This document shows positions 28,211 to 37,837 of a stretch of 64,000 bases of DNA, in pieces. Position 1 is the stretch's first letter, and each line of letters begins with the position of its first letter. Source of the stretch: JAOAGA01 sp964540515 (GTDB lineage: Bacteria; CALINM01). The stretch is taken from the NCBI GenBank assembly GCA_964540515.1, contig CAZIMS010000001.1, positions 319,664-383,663 of the forward strand. Direction: 5' to 3'. The position numbers were made by a program, and so were the translations under genes. The notes beneath the pieces are model-generated. The model saw only the letters and a list, made by a program, of their open reading frames with translations, made no database searches and was not told where the DNA came from.

Positions 28211-31200
28211 CTCTATCTTTTAAGATCTCTAAATAGGGGATTAGGTCAAGGTTGGGCTTACCTGTTTTATCATAAAATAGAGGTATAACAGGTTTTTTAT
28301 ATTTCTTTTCTATCTCTTTCAATAAATAGCTTGAAATTGTACCAGGCATACAGAACGTTGGTGATGCATTCACTATGGCATCTACGTTCTCTTTCTCTAA
28401 AAAGATTATAGATCTGCCAATCGTAAGTATAGCTTCACCTAAAAACTCCTCTGGCAGATAATCCTTACCAACCTCTACTATCTCATAAACTGAAGGTTCA
28501 TAAATATCTGGAAAGTACTCTTTAGCATAATTAAAAAACTTATGTTCTCTGGAAAAATATATATATTTTCTTATAAAGTGTTTAATTTGAGAAGTCAACC
28601 CTTCTTTTTTTAGTTTGATATCGAGTCCTTCGAGAAATAGTGTATAAAAAAACCACTCAGATATAGTAGCTATCTTTACCTCTCCGCCTAAGGCTTCTAT
28701 GGTCCTAACAAGATTGTCATTTAGAAAGTTGTTACTTCTTACATAGATCTCCCCCACTATGCCAATGACAGGCTTAGGGGTTTTATTAAATTTAATTTTT
28801 GATAGGTTTTTTATGCTTTCTTTATAGACCTTAATATAATCTTTCCTATTTTCTAATGACTTTTTTAAGTTTTCATAGATGATTTTAAGGGTTTCATCGG
28901 TTGAGCCTTTTTCAACCTCATAGGGTCTAATAGAAAAGGTAATTTTTTTAAGAATATCATTAATTATAAGTCCGTCGAAAACAAGTTTTTTTAGATCATT
29001 TGTAAGGCCTGCATAGGCATTTCTATCAGAGGGTGAAAGCAAAGAGACATCTCTACCTAATGATTTCAATATTATGTTTTGATAAAGTGAGTATTGTCCG
29101 AACCTACATGGGCCGATGCCGGTTGGCATGAAGTAGGCATATTTATCATTGCCATTGCGAGTTCTTTTTAGCACCGCACCAAGAGTAGAGTGAAAGGGCG
29201 AGCATTCGTAACCAGTTGAATATTTTAACCCTTCTCTAAAGGTGTCAAGAGATTCTTTAAGGGTTTCTGCAGATTTAAATCTTCTTTTAAAGACTGAGGC
29301 TACTAACTCAGCACCATCCTCTTCCATAGGAGGCACCAGAATAATTCGGTCTTTATCAGGTGTATCTTCTATCTTTGAATAAGTATATGTGGTTAAATCT
29401 CCTTTTATACCAATATTAAGATAGTTTCTAAAGCTATCAATTGCTGCCTCAAGTCTTGTTATATAACCAGTGGCAGAGCTATGACCATCAAGCTGAAGTA
29501 CTAAGTAAGGTTTTTTAAGAGCCTCCATCTCTTTAAAGAAATAGTTGAGAATAAAAGAATCGGGACCACAGGAAAAACAGGATAAAAAGATGGGGAAGAG
29601 ATTTCTTTTCTCTTTAAATAACTTCAATGCTGACAAAATAATCTGACCATACTGCCAATATACATGGGGGAACTTATCTTTGATGAAATTAATATCTGGC
29701 CTTATAAAATCAACAGATATAGCTTTGATATTATAATCTGCAATTTTATCAATTAAACGGTGGTTCAATCGAGGATTATATAGAATATAGGGTCTTCCTA
29801 AGAAAATAACTGCAATATCATCATCTCTAAGGTTTTTCAGAAAATCATCACCCTGAGAATACTTTCTCTCGGATTCAATTGCAGTTTCTTCTTCAGCTTT
29901 GTTAAAGGCCTCAAGTATATCATGAAAGGCCACATCAAATTCCTTTGTGAGCTCTCTATATAAACTATCCAAAAGCTTTCTGTTTTTATCTATCTTAAGG
30001 ATTGAAGGAGTAATGATATTTAAGTCTTTTCTTTGCCTTTTTAAGATAGAAGGCATTGACTGGGTTAGGGGGCAGAGATGGCACTCCGTAATATTTGATG
30101 GAACCTCATTTTTTAGAAAGTGAGGGAAAAAGATTTTTTCATTTCTAAGTTTATTTATTGCCCCAAAGGTGACTACACAGGGTGCACATATCTCATAGTG
30201 AGCGATCTTTCTGCCCCTTTCATAGTCATCTTTTGAAGGGGAGATTATAATAGGCTCAATACTTAGATTGTCGAAAAAGTTTTTAATAAGATAGATATTT
30301 TCGGCATTACCCAGATAGTCTGGAATATGTATCTTCCCACGTGTATAAGTCTCTTTTTTTGTTTTAAGAAAACTTTCTCTCTCCTTTAGATATTGATTAA
30401 ATGTTGTAGTTTTAGGTTTTTTCGAATCATAATCTCTCCCGCATTTAAGGCCCCAGGCAACCTTTTTATCTTCCGTATTTATTATAGATAAGGCACACTT
30501 ATTAACGCATAGCTCGCAGGTCTCTTTTTGTATAGATGTTTCCTTGTGAGAGAATTTAAGACCAAAAAAAGTTGATTTACCCACCTGTTTGTTCTTTATA
30601 AATAGGGCTGAGCCCATTGCTCCAGTAATATGGCAGAAAGGTGACACTATGATTTTTTTATTTAATCTTTCTTCAAAAACAGAAACTAAAGCTCTATTTT
30701 TTGCTGTGGCGCCCTGAAAATATACCTTTTCTCCTATGGGGATATTTCCTACAACCCTGTTTAAATAATTATCTCTCACTGCTAAAAGTACAGCTGCCGC
30801 AATATCTTCTCGAGAAACCCCCTTTGCTATTAGAAGGTCAATATCCTTTTCCATAAAAACGGTGCATCTATCGGATGTAGGCGGTGGTAATCTATTTTCT
30901 GCTAACCTTGCAAAGTCTTTTATAGCAATACCTAATTTTTCTGCCTGTTCCTCTATAAAAGAGCCTGTTCCTGCAGCACAGACATAATTCATAACAGAGC
31001 AATAAACCATCCCATCTTTCATCTTTGTAAACTTAGAATCCTGACCACCTATCTCTATAATTGTGTCCACGTCATTGTCTATGTAAGCAGCTGCCAGGGC
31101 GTGTGCAGAAATCTCATTAATCTCATCATCAGCCCCTATCACTTCCTTAATCATTTTTCGTCCCGAGCCTGTCGTTGCAACTCCTTGGAAATCAAATTTT

Positions 31201-32258
31201 ACATTTCTCTCTTCTTCAACTTTTAAAAGTGCTTTAAATATTAGCTTTACCGCATTAATTGGGTCAGAGGAGGTCTTCCTATATATGCCTAAGAGAGGTT
31301 TATTCTTATTATCTATTAGACAGATCTTTGTGCTTGTAGAGCCTATATCTATTCCCATAAAAACAGGAATAGTGCTATCTTTAAAGTCTTCATAAAAGGT
31401 AATCTCATTAAAATACTCGTCATATAGAGTATAAAAGGAGTCAAAGTCAGGATAATCTTCCTTTTTTTTAATTATTTTAGAGGTTTTTTCCTCCTTTTCT
31501 TCAAAGATTTTTTCTAAGTTAATATACTCTGAAGATTTGTAATTACTTTTGTCAGAGATTATCTTAAGTCCTAAGGCTAAACTTAAATTTGGACGATGAG
31601 ATATTAATATATCTTCACCAAGCTTTTCTTTAAAGGCCCTATGAAGAGCTGAGTTAAGAAATACGCCACCACTAAGCAATATATTGCCCTCTGGTTGAGC
31701 TCCTTTAAAGAGAACATCAATAATGTTCTCTGCCAGGCTCTCACAAAGCCCTGCAGCAATCTCTTCTTTTGTGTATCCATCCTGTTGTAGATGGATTAAA
31801 TCAGTCTTTGCAAAGACGGAGCATCTAGTAGATACAGAGGGCTTGATCTTAGCCTCTAATGCCCTTTTTCCAAACTCGTCAATACTATAACCCAGCCTTT
31901 TTGCCTGTAAATCCAGAAAAGATCCAGTGCCAGAGGCGCAGGTAGTATTAAGAATATGCCTCTCGTAATTGCCTTTCTCATCTAAATTGATAAGAAAAAA
32001 AGAGCTTGCCCCTATATATAGGATATGACGCACATCTTTGTAAGACTTTACTAAATTAATTAACACATAAAAGGGGTGAAAGCCATTGTAAGCGATAGAG
32101 TTTTTACCTGTGAAAAGAGCGTATTTATGGTCAATAGATAAATCTTGAAGTATTTTATTAAAATCGCCCCTATGGGGAGAATAAAATATTTGATTTTCCC
32201 CTTTGTCAATAATAGATAGATAAGAGGAACCAATATCGACAAAAAAACTGTAAGACAT
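28194..32258 (-). CDS. giant 2-hydroxyacyl-CoA dehydratase activase/dehydratase-like fusion protein
   Basis: A 1354-residue cytoplasmic protein with two BadF/BadG/BcrA/BcrD-type ASKHA ATPase domains in tandem: residues about 1-250 (FFVDIGSSY; CASGTGSFLDLQ) and about 303-560 (MGIDIGSTSTKICLID; IIEIGGQDSK; CAAGTGSFIEEQ; RCTVFMEKD). A Cys-rich link follows (CELCVNKC), then a DUF2229-type region and dehydratase-like modules (CSPFHSTLGA; MPTGIGPCRFGQY). Proteins of this architecture are widespread in anaerobes and are annotated as CoA-enzyme activases; their substrate is unknown. Each ATPase keeps the Cys pair that would hold a shared 4Fe-4S cluster. It overlaps pgsA convergently. Confidence 0.85.
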   Translation of the reverse strand: MSYSFFVDIGSSYLSIIDKGENQIFYSPHRGDFNKILQDLSIDHKYALFTGKNSIAYNGFHPFYVLINLVKSYKDVRHILYIGASSFFLINLDEKGNYERHILNTTCASGTGSFLDLQAKRLGYSIDEFGKRALEAKIKPSVSTRCSVFAKTDLIHLQQDGYTKEEIAAGLCESLAENIIDVLFKGAQPEGNILLSGGVFLNSALHRAFKEKLGEDILISHRPNLSLALGLKIISDKSNYKSSEYINLEKIFEEKEEKTSKIIKKKEDYPDFDSFYTLYDEYFNEITFYEDFKDSTIPVFMGIDIGSTSTKICLIDNKNKPLLGIYRKTSSDPINAVKLIFKALLKVEEERNVKFDFQGVATTGSGRKMIKEVIGADDEINEISAHALAAAYIDNDVDTIIEIGGQDSKFTKMKDGMVYCSVMNYVCAAGTGSFIEEQAEKLGIAIKDFARLAENRLPPPTSDRCTVFMEKDIDLLIAKGVSREDIAAAVLLAVRDNYLNRVVGNIPIGEKVYFQGATAKNRALVSVFEERLNKKIIVSPFCHITGAMGSALFIKNKQVGKSTFFGLKFSHKETSIQKETCELCVNKCALSIINTEDKKVAWGLKCGRDYDSKKPKTTTFNQYLKERESFLKTKKETYTRGKIHIPDYLGNAENIYLIKNFFDNLSIEPIIISPSKDDYERGRKIAHYEICAPCVVTFGAINKLRNEKIFFPHFLKNEVPSNITECHLCPLTQSMPSILKRQRKDLNIITPSILKIDKNRKLLDSLYRELTKEFDVAFHDILEAFNKAEEETAIESERKYSQGDDFLKNLRDDDIAVIFLGRPYILYNPRLNHRLIDKIADYNIKAISVDFIRPDINFIKDKFPHVYWQYGQIILSALKLFKEKRNLFPIFLSCFSCGPDSFILNYFFKEMEALKKPYLVLQLDGHSSATGYITRLEAAIDSFRNYLNIGIKGDLTTYTYSKIEDTPDKDRIILVPPMEEDGAELVASVFKRRFKSAETLKESLDTFREGLKYSTGYECSPFHSTLGAVLKRTRNGNDKYAYFMPTGIGPCRFGQYSLYQNIILKSLGRDVSLLSPSDRNAYAGLTNDLKKLVFDGLIINDILKKITFSIRPYEVEKGSTDETLKIIYENLKKSLENRKDYIKVYKESIKNLSKIKFNKTPKPVIGIVGEIYVRSNNFLNDNLVRTIEALGGEVKIATISEWFFYTLFLEGLDIKLKKEGLTSQIKHFIRKYIYFSREHKFFNYAKEYFPDIYEPSVYEIVEVGKDYLPEEFLGEAILTIGRSIIFLEKENVDAIVNASPTFCMPGTISSYLLKEIEKKYKKPVIPLFYDKTGKPNLDLIPYLEILKDRANQSS

Positions 32259-32364
32259 TAAAAATATATATAACAGAAATACACAAGAAATTCAAGGATT
32301 AACTGTAATTATAGTAAGTTTTGATGATGAGGAAGCTCTAAAATTTTAATTACTTTTATCATAA

Positions 32365-34359
32365 TCATATTTTAAACTTCTTCAACTCATCTGTTAGGCT
32401 ATTTGTCCCTTCGCCAAGAGTCTCTATAGACTTTTTCATAATCTCAACTGTCTGGACCATTGAAGAGCCTATGTCTTTTAAACTAACTATAGAGGTATTT
32501 ATAGATTGACTTTTTTCATTTTGCATTGTAATGGCAATTGTAATCTCCTCAGCCTTCTTGAAGACGTTTTCAATTACCTCAGAGATTTGTTTGCTACTAA
32601 CAGATTGTTGATCTGTAGAGACCTTTAATGTCATTGCTAAATCTTTTAGCTTTTCTATCGCAGAGACTATAAAGGTTGTGCTTTTTGATAGCTCCTGGGT
32701 GGACTTATATATATGAGATATCTGATCTTTAATATCACTTACAGATTTTGCTATATTTGTTATACTCAAAGCCTGTTCTTGAGTTGCCTTCTGAATATTT
32801 TTTGACTTTTCTGCTGAAATATTGGCATTTTCGAGTATTTCCAAGAGTGCGCCCTTTACAGTTTCCATAAGTTTAATACCATCTTCAATACTTTCTAAAG
32901 AGTTCTTTGTCATAGATACACTCTTTTCAATATCCTGCTGAACATTCTCTATTAAGTCTTCTATCTCTTTTGTGGACATAGAAGTCTTTTTAGAGAGATT
33001 TTTTATCTCTTCTGCCACAACAGAGAATCCTTTACCTTCTTCTTGAGACTGGGCTGCAAGAATGGAAGCATTTAATGCAAGGAGGTTTGTATTGTCAGCG
33101 ATGTCAGAGATTAAACCTACAATCTTTCCTATCTGATTAGATTTTTTTCCTAAGCTGTCTATTATAGATGATAGTGCTTCTACATTATATTTTATATTTC
33201 CAAAGCCTTTAATGGCATTTTCAAAGGAAGAAATTGCCTTTTGCATGACAAGTATTCTTACTTTTTCAGCCAACTCTGTAGATTCTAATGTACTTTTTTC
33301 TACCTCTTTTATGGATGAGTTCATCTCTATTATAGATGCTGAAGTTGTCTCTGAGGCGTTTGATATAACTTCAAGACTTGATTCAATCTCTTTTACGGAA
33401 GATGCCATCTCTTCTATTGATGAGGCAGTATTATAGGTATTTTTGGATAAAACATCGGCACTTTCAGCGATATTGTTGATAGATGCTGACATCTCATAGC
33501 TTGAGGAGCTTGCATTATTGGCAGAGTTTTTGAGAAATTCCGAGGAATCTGATAAAATCCTTATGGCCCTATTTATTTCTTCAATATTAGATACATTTGT
33601 CTCGATTGCTTTATAGAGGTCTCGAGACAACCTTTCTGAATTGGTGGCAGAATCACCTAAGCTCTTTGTCACTTGAAAGACATTATCTGCAAGTTGATTT
33701 ATTTTATAAACAATGTTTTTTAAGGATTCACCCAAAATGTTTATAGAGGTCCCTAACTGTCCAACTTCGTCTTCACTATCAATTGTGGCTGCTTTTGTAA
33801 GGTCTCCCTTTGCCATCTCGCTGGATACAGTACCTATACTTTTTATAGGTTTTATGACAAATCGGCCTACAAGGGACCTCATTATTAAAGAAAACAAGAT
33901 AAAGGATATAGATAGGGTAATTAATATCAATATTATACTTTTTTTCAATTCCTCTTTTATTGTTAGATCGTTTAAGCCTATTTTTATATAGCCTAAAAGC
34001 ATGCCACTATCACTTTTAATCTCTCTTTTTAACACTAAATAACTCTTTTCGTTTTCAGGTGTAGCAGTAATTGGACTTTCTTGATCATTATAAAAGACTG
34101 CGTAATCAACATCTTTTCTCTTTTTAAGCTCCTCTACAAAATTTTCAAGGGATTGGTAATCGTAAGTAGAAATAAAAGAGGTACTGATTTTTGAAATGTA
34201 ATTAATCATTTCCTCTGCATCATTGACTAGTGCTCTTTTAGTGGTTAAATAACTATTTACCCCCATCCCTGTGCCTAATAATAATAACACAAGTAAAACA
34301 GCCGATAATGTGGGTACCTGAAACTTTAGATTGAGGCTTTTAGAGATTCTTTTATTCAT
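32365..34359 (-). CDS. methyl-accepting chemotaxis protein
   Basis: A 664-residue chemoreceptor. TM1 is around residues 15-37 (LSAVLLVLLLLGTGMG), followed by a small periplasmic sensing region of roughly 100 residues, TM2 around 140-165 (IILILITLSISFILFSLIM), HAMP, and a long cytoplasmic coiled coil with the conserved hairpin tip near residue 430 (NTNLLALNASILAAQSQEEG, GFSVVAEEI). It sits 14 bp behind the binding-protein gene and is probably cotranscribed, suggesting that it reads ligand through that protein. Confidence 0.92.
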   Translation of the reverse strand: MNKRISKSLNLKFQVPTLSAVLLVLLLLGTGMGVNSYLTTKRALVNDAEEMINYISKISTSFISTYDYQSLENFVEELKKRKDVDYAVFYNDQESPITATPENEKSYLVLKREIKSDSGMLLGYIKIGLNDLTIKEELKKSIILILITLSISFILFSLIMRSLVGRFVIKPIKSIGTVSSEMAKGDLTKAATIDSEDEVGQLGTSINILGESLKNIVYKINQLADNVFQVTKSLGDSATNSERLSRDLYKAIETNVSNIEEINRAIRILSDSSEFLKNSANNASSSSYEMSASINNIAESADVLSKNTYNTASSIEEMASSVKEIESSLEVISNASETTSASIIEMNSSIKEVEKSTLESTELAEKVRILVMQKAISSFENAIKGFGNIKYNVEALSSIIDSLGKKSNQIGKIVGLISDIADNTNLLALNASILAAQSQEEGKGFSVVAEEIKNLSKKTSMSTKEIEDLIENVQQDIEKSVSMTKNSLESIEDGIKLMETVKGALLEILENANISAEKSKNIQKATQEQALSITNIAKSVSDIKDQISHIYKSTQELSKSTTFIVSAIEKLKDLAMTLKVSTDQQSVSSKQISEVIENVFKKAEEITIAITMQNEKSQSINTSIVSLKDIGSSMVQTVEIMKKSIETLGEGTNSLTDELKKFKI

Positions 34360-34373
34360 AATAATTATATCGT

Positions 34374-34592
34374 CTAAAATTTAAAATCAAAGTCTTTATC
34401 AACACCAGCTTTCTTTAAAAGGTCTAAGGTATGAACAAAATCTTTTTGAGTAGTTTTTATAAAGCCTTGTATAGCCATCTGATTCTTTACTTCATTTGCT
34501 GCAGGGCTATTGTCGCCTTTAATGTTTAAAAGGAGATTGGATATTTTATCAACAATATCTCTTTTAGTCTTTTTAGAGACTATCAAGCTCAT
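34374..34592 (-). CDS. C-terminal part of frameshifted PhnD-like binding protein
   Basis: A 72-codon frame starting ATG 34592 (MSLIVSKKTKRDIVDKI). It continues the PhnD-like fold of the upstream gene in the -1 frame: reading through gives DKGENPDMSLIVSKK, the normal family sequence. It overlaps the upstream stop as ATGA, and AAGGAG lies about 11 bases before the ATG, so it might be separately translated by reinitiation. More likely it is the tail of one 278-residue protein split by a one-base deletion or a sequence error. Confidence 0.7.
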   Translation of the reverse strand: MSLIVSKKTKRDIVDKISNLLLNIKGDNSPAANEVKNQMAIQGFIKTTQKDFVHTLDLLKKAGVDKDFDFKF

Positions 34593-35212
34593 ATCAGGGT
34601 TTTCTCCTTGTCTTGGCCAACCTGTTCTAAGTTTGGATACTTATCTTTATTTTTCTCCCAAACGATATTTTTTACGATTGCATAATCTGCTGCACCACGA
34701 GAGAGAGCGTCAATTGCAGCACCATGATTAGCAGCTATCAATATGGTTGATTTGACGTTCTTAATATCAGGCATGGAGTGGTAATAAACCTCACCTGATG
34801 CTGCAAGAGCGCTAAATATTACTCTTTTACCTTCAAAAAATTTTGCCGTTCCATCGAATTTAGGAGAACCTTTGGCGCCCAATATTACGGCATTATAGGT
34901 AGAAATACCATCTTTACTAACAGGTCTTAAGACTGGATAGGCAACATCCTTTATAATCATCATTCCAGCTACACCGGAACCACTAAACATTCCATCTGCC
35001 TCTCCAGCAGTAAACATTTTAGCCGCACTTTGGTAGTTTGGGGTACCGACTAAAGTTGCGTTTATACCTTTTGTTTTTAAATAATCTATCAAAGGTTTAT
35101 ATTTTTCGGCAGCCCCTTTATCATCTTGCATTACAAGAATCTTAAAATCTGCGCTATAGGCAGTGCCTAAGGTTAAGACTAATAAAAAAATGCAAAAGAA
35201 AAATTTTTTCAT
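34589..35212 (-). CDS. PhnD-like phosphate/phosphonate-type periplasmic binding protein, N-terminal part
   Basis: A 207-codon frame with a Sec signal (MKKFFFCIFLLVLTLGTAYS) and a PhnD/substrate-binding fold (YKPLIDYLKTKGI; QSAAKMFTAGEADGMFSGSG; VIFSALAASGEVYYHSMPDI; NHGAAIDALSRGAADYAIV). It ends early (DKEKTLI) because the frame slips at AAGGAGAAAA; the remaining lobe is in the next frame. A perfect AAGGAGG precedes the ATG. No ABC permease or ATPase is adjacent; the next gene is a chemoreceptor, so the protein probably serves sensing and not uptake (inference). Confidence 0.8.
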   Translation of the reverse strand: MKKFFFCIFLLVLTLGTAYSADFKILVMQDDKGAAEKYKPLIDYLKTKGINATLVGTPNYQSAAKMFTAGEADGMFSGSGVAGMMIIKDVAYPVLRPVSKDGISTYNAVILGAKGSPKFDGTAKFFEGKRVIFSALAASGEVYYHSMPDIKNVKSTILIAANHGAAIDALSRGAADYAIVKNIVWEKNKDKYPNLEQVGQDKEKTLI

Positions 35213-35360
35213 TGAGTTACCTCCTTATTTTAATTTTTGTTAATTATATTATTCTTCTTTTTATGTTACAACAATATTTATATATCACAACTTTAAGTTA
35301 CTATGGTTATTTTTTACCGAAATTTATGGTTATATTTTATCAACGAGTTTTTTATAATTA

Positions 35361-35383
35361 AGCTCTCTAATTAGTAGAGTGCT
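35361..35383. repeat. imperfect inverted repeat upstream of the ferredoxin-thiolase operon
   Basis: AGC-T-CTCT pairs with AGAG-T-GCT across a 7-nt loop with one T-T mismatch, and CTAATTAG inside is itself palindromic. It is about 65 bp before the first gene and could be an operator; the rest of 35213-35448 is AT-rich with no gene. Confidence 0.3.
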
Positions 35384-35448
35384 TTATTTATGAAACAATA
35401 TTATATTGGCATAGAGGTTGCAAAACGTAAAGTTACTGGAGGTTTTTA

Positions 35449-35829
35449 TTGAAAATAAAAGTCAATAAAATAAGATGTACAGCCTGCGGTCTCTGTGAGA
35501 ATATATGCAGTCTTACCCATACTGGCTCGATTAATAAAAAAAGATCTGCCATAAAAGTTATTATGGATGACTTGGGAGATAGTATTCACACTCCTCTTTT
35601 GTGTCGTCAATGTAGCAATATGTATTGCATAGAGGGAGAAGACCTTTCACAAAAGCAAGTTCTTCAAGAAAAGAATAAGTTTTTATGGGATAATCTTAAT
35701 AGAGCCTTAAAATGCCCTTTTAATGGATGCTTTGCCTTTGATGGTAAGGTCTATCATTGTGACCTCTGTGGGGGAGATCCCCAGTGTGTTAAGATATGTA
35801 CTAACTCAGCTATAACTATTATAGATTAA
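35449..35829 (+). CDS. ferredoxin-like 4Fe-4S electron-transfer protein
   Basis: A 126-residue cysteine-rich protein resembling the HycB/DmsB-type polyferredoxins. It has clusters CTACGLCENIC, CRQCSNMYC, CPFNGC and CDLCGGDPQCVKIC, enough for up to four iron-sulfur clusters by the alternating pairing seen in that family. Start TTG with GGAGG seven bases upstream. It is the first gene of the acyl-CoA operon, 11 bp before the thiolase. It may be an electron carrier for an oxidoreductase such as the AOR encoded at 52 kb (inference). Confidence 0.8.
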   Translation: MKIKVNKIRCTACGLCENICSLTHTGSINKKRSAIKVIMDDLGDSIHTPLLCRQCSNMYCIEGEDLSQKQVLQEKNKFLWDNLNRALKCPFNGCFAFDGKVYHCDLCGGDPQCVKICTNSAITIID

Positions 35830-35840
35830 AGGAGATACGG

Positions 35841-37031
35841 ATGAGAGAAAAATACAGTGATGTAGTTTTTGTTTCGGCAGTAAGAAGTCCGATGGGTAAG
35901 TTTGGTGGTACTTTAAAAGACATGCCTGTTTATGAGCTTGGTGGATATGTAATAAAAGAGGCAATAAATCGAGCAGGTCTTAAGGGTGACGAGATTGATG
36001 AGGCCATAATAGGTAACTGTAGGCAAGCTGGAAACGGTCCAAATCCAGCAAGAAGCGCTATTTTGTTAGGCGGATTAGATAAGAAAGTTCCTGCAAGTAC
36101 AATAAATATGGCCTGTCCCTCAGGTATGTTAACTCTTTTTTACGCTATAAGGTCAATTAAAGATGGGGCAAAAATTGTCCTCTGCGGTGGCATGGAGAGC
36201 ATGAGCACCATACCTTATTTGTTGAAGAATGTTCGCTGGGAAGGATTTAAGATGGGAGATAAGGTGCTTATGGATGGATGGGGAGATAGTGTAGATCCTA
36301 TCATTAATATGGGTATGGGGCAGACTGCTGAGAATTTGGTTGAGAAATATGGCCTTACAAGAGAAGAGCTTGATAGTTTTGCAGTAGATAGCCATAAAAA
36401 GGCAGGTAGGGCTCAGAAAGAGGGATGGTTTAAAGAGGAGATTGTAGCAATTCCTGTAAAAACGAAAGATAAAGAAGATATCCTTTTTTCAGAAGATGAG
36501 TCAATTAGAGAAGATACATCTCTTGATAAAATGGCAAAAATACCACCGGCCTTTAAAAAAGGTGGTTCAGTTACTGCAGGTAACTCCTGTGGCCTTACTG
36601 ATGGATCTGCCATGCTTGTTGCAATGAGAAGAGATGTTGCCCTATCATTGGGGGCTAAGCCATTATTTTCTCTTGTAGATTTTGTTCAAAGTGCCTGTGA
36701 AAATGCCTTTATGGGAGAAGGACCTGGTTATTCTATTCCGTTGGTATTAGAAAAGGCAGGCCTAACTCTAAATGATATAGACCTTCTTGAGGTAAACGAG
36801 GCCTTTGCGGCACAGATGATTGTTAATGAAAGAATGCTTAATTGGGATAGGAGCAAGGTTAATATAAGTGGAGGAGCTATTGCTTTAGGACACCCAACAG
36901 GCTGTAGTGGTGCAAGAATAATAGTAACCTTATATCATAACTTAAAAAAACTAAATAAAGAGCTTGGTGTAGCAGGTATCTGTGGAGCAGGAGGAGTAAC
37001 AACAGCCTGTATAATTAAAAGAGAAGATTAA
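35841..37031 (+). CDS. thiolase (acetyl-CoA C-acyltransferase)
   Basis: A 396-residue thiolase catalysing Claisen condensation or thiolytic cleavage of 3-oxoacyl-CoA. The nucleophilic Cys is in NMACPSGM, the active-site loop is EVNEAFAAQ, and the His and Cys of the last motifs are in GGAIALGHPTGCSGARI. Length is normal. It lies in an operon with a reductase, a hydratase and a dehydrogenase; in the degradative direction it would be the last step of a beta-oxidation-like sequence. Confidence 0.93.
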   Translation: MREKYSDVVFVSAVRSPMGKFGGTLKDMPVYELGGYVIKEAINRAGLKGDEIDEAIIGNCRQAGNGPNPARSAILLGGLDKKVPASTINMACPSGMLTLFYAIRSIKDGAKIVLCGGMESMSTIPYLLKNVRWEGFKMGDKVLMDGWGDSVDPIINMGMGQTAENLVEKYGLTREELDSFAVDSHKKAGRAQKEGWFKEEIVAIPVKTKDKEDILFSEDESIREDTSLDKMAKIPPAFKKGGSVTAGNSCGLTDGSAMLVAMRRDVALSLGAKPLFSLVDFVQSACENAFMGEGPGYSIPLVLEKAGLTLNDIDLLEVNEAFAAQMIVNERMLNWDRSKVNISGGAIALGHPTGCSGARIIVTLYHNLKKLNKELGVAGICGAGGVTTACIIKRED

Positions 37032-37069
37032 AGACCATAACTCAAAACAAAATATAGGAGGCGTAAAAG

Positions 37070-37819
37070 ATGAAGATTGACTTGAATGGAAAGGTAGCCT
37101 TAGTAACAGGTGGGTCAAGAGGTATAGGGGCAGAGATTGTAAAAAATTTAGCCAAATGTGGTGCCCATGTTGCCTTCAATTATGTTAAGAGTGAAGATAA
37201 GGCCCTTGCTTTAAAAGAAGAGGTTGAAAAGTTGGGATCTAAAGCTTTTATCTATAAATGTGATGTTGTTGACTATGCCGATGCAGAGAATATGGTAAAG
37301 GAAGTTATCAGTACTTTAGGCGGGCTTCATATACTTGTATGTAATGCCGGTGTTAACTGGGATGGTGTTCTCTGGAAGATGACACCAGAACAGTGGCATA
37401 GAGTTCTCTCAGTAGATTTAACAGGCACATTCAATTTTATGAGGGCTGTATCTCCTATTTTTAAAGAGCAAGGTTATGGGAAGATTATTAATATTACATC
37501 GATTAATGGCTTAAGAGGTAAGTTTGGGCAGACAAACTATTCGGCAGCAAAGTCAGGGGTACATGGTCTAACAAAGGCTGCCGCAAAGGATTTGGGAAAG
37601 TTCGGTATAAATGTTAATGCAATAGCTCCAGGTTTTATACTTACAGAGATGGGAGAATCTATGCCCGATGAGTTTAAAAAAATAGCTATCGAAGAAAGTG
37701 CTCTAAAAAGGGCAGGACTTCCAGAAGATGTGGCATATCTAACGGCTTTTCTTGCATCAGATCTTTCAAAACACATAACAGGTGAGATAATCAAGGTAGA
37801 TGGGGGACAATATATTTAA
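37070..37819 (+). CDS. short-chain dehydrogenase/reductase (FabG/PhaB-like)
   Basis: A 249-residue Rossmann enzyme with cofactor motif TGGSRGIGAEIV, NAG motif CNAGVNWDG, catalytic Ser (NITSINGLRG) and YxxxK (NYSAAKSG), ending in the FabG-like ITGEIIKVDGG. In this operon it most likely interconverts a 3-hydroxyacyl-CoA and a 3-oxoacyl-CoA next to the thiolase. A fatty-acid-synthesis FabG is possible but the context argues against it. AGGAGG nine bases before the ATG. Confidence 0.88.
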   Translation: MKIDLNGKVALVTGGSRGIGAEIVKNLAKCGAHVAFNYVKSEDKALALKEEVEKLGSKAFIYKCDVVDYADAENMVKEVISTLGGLHILVCNAGVNWDGVLWKMTPEQWHRVLSVDLTGTFNFMRAVSPIFKEQGYGKIINITSINGLRGKFGQTNYSAAKSGVHGLTKAAAKDLGKFGINVNAIAPGFILTEMGESMPDEFKKIAIEESALKRAGLPEDVAYLTAFLASDLSKHITGEIIKVDGGQYI

Positions 37820-37837
37820 TTAAAAGGGGAGGGATAG

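Noticed and set aside
34589..34610. Programmed -1 frameshift in the PhnD-like gene
   Set aside because: No classical slippery heptamer (X-XXY-YYZ) or downstream pseudoknot could be recognised; a deletion or error is simpler.
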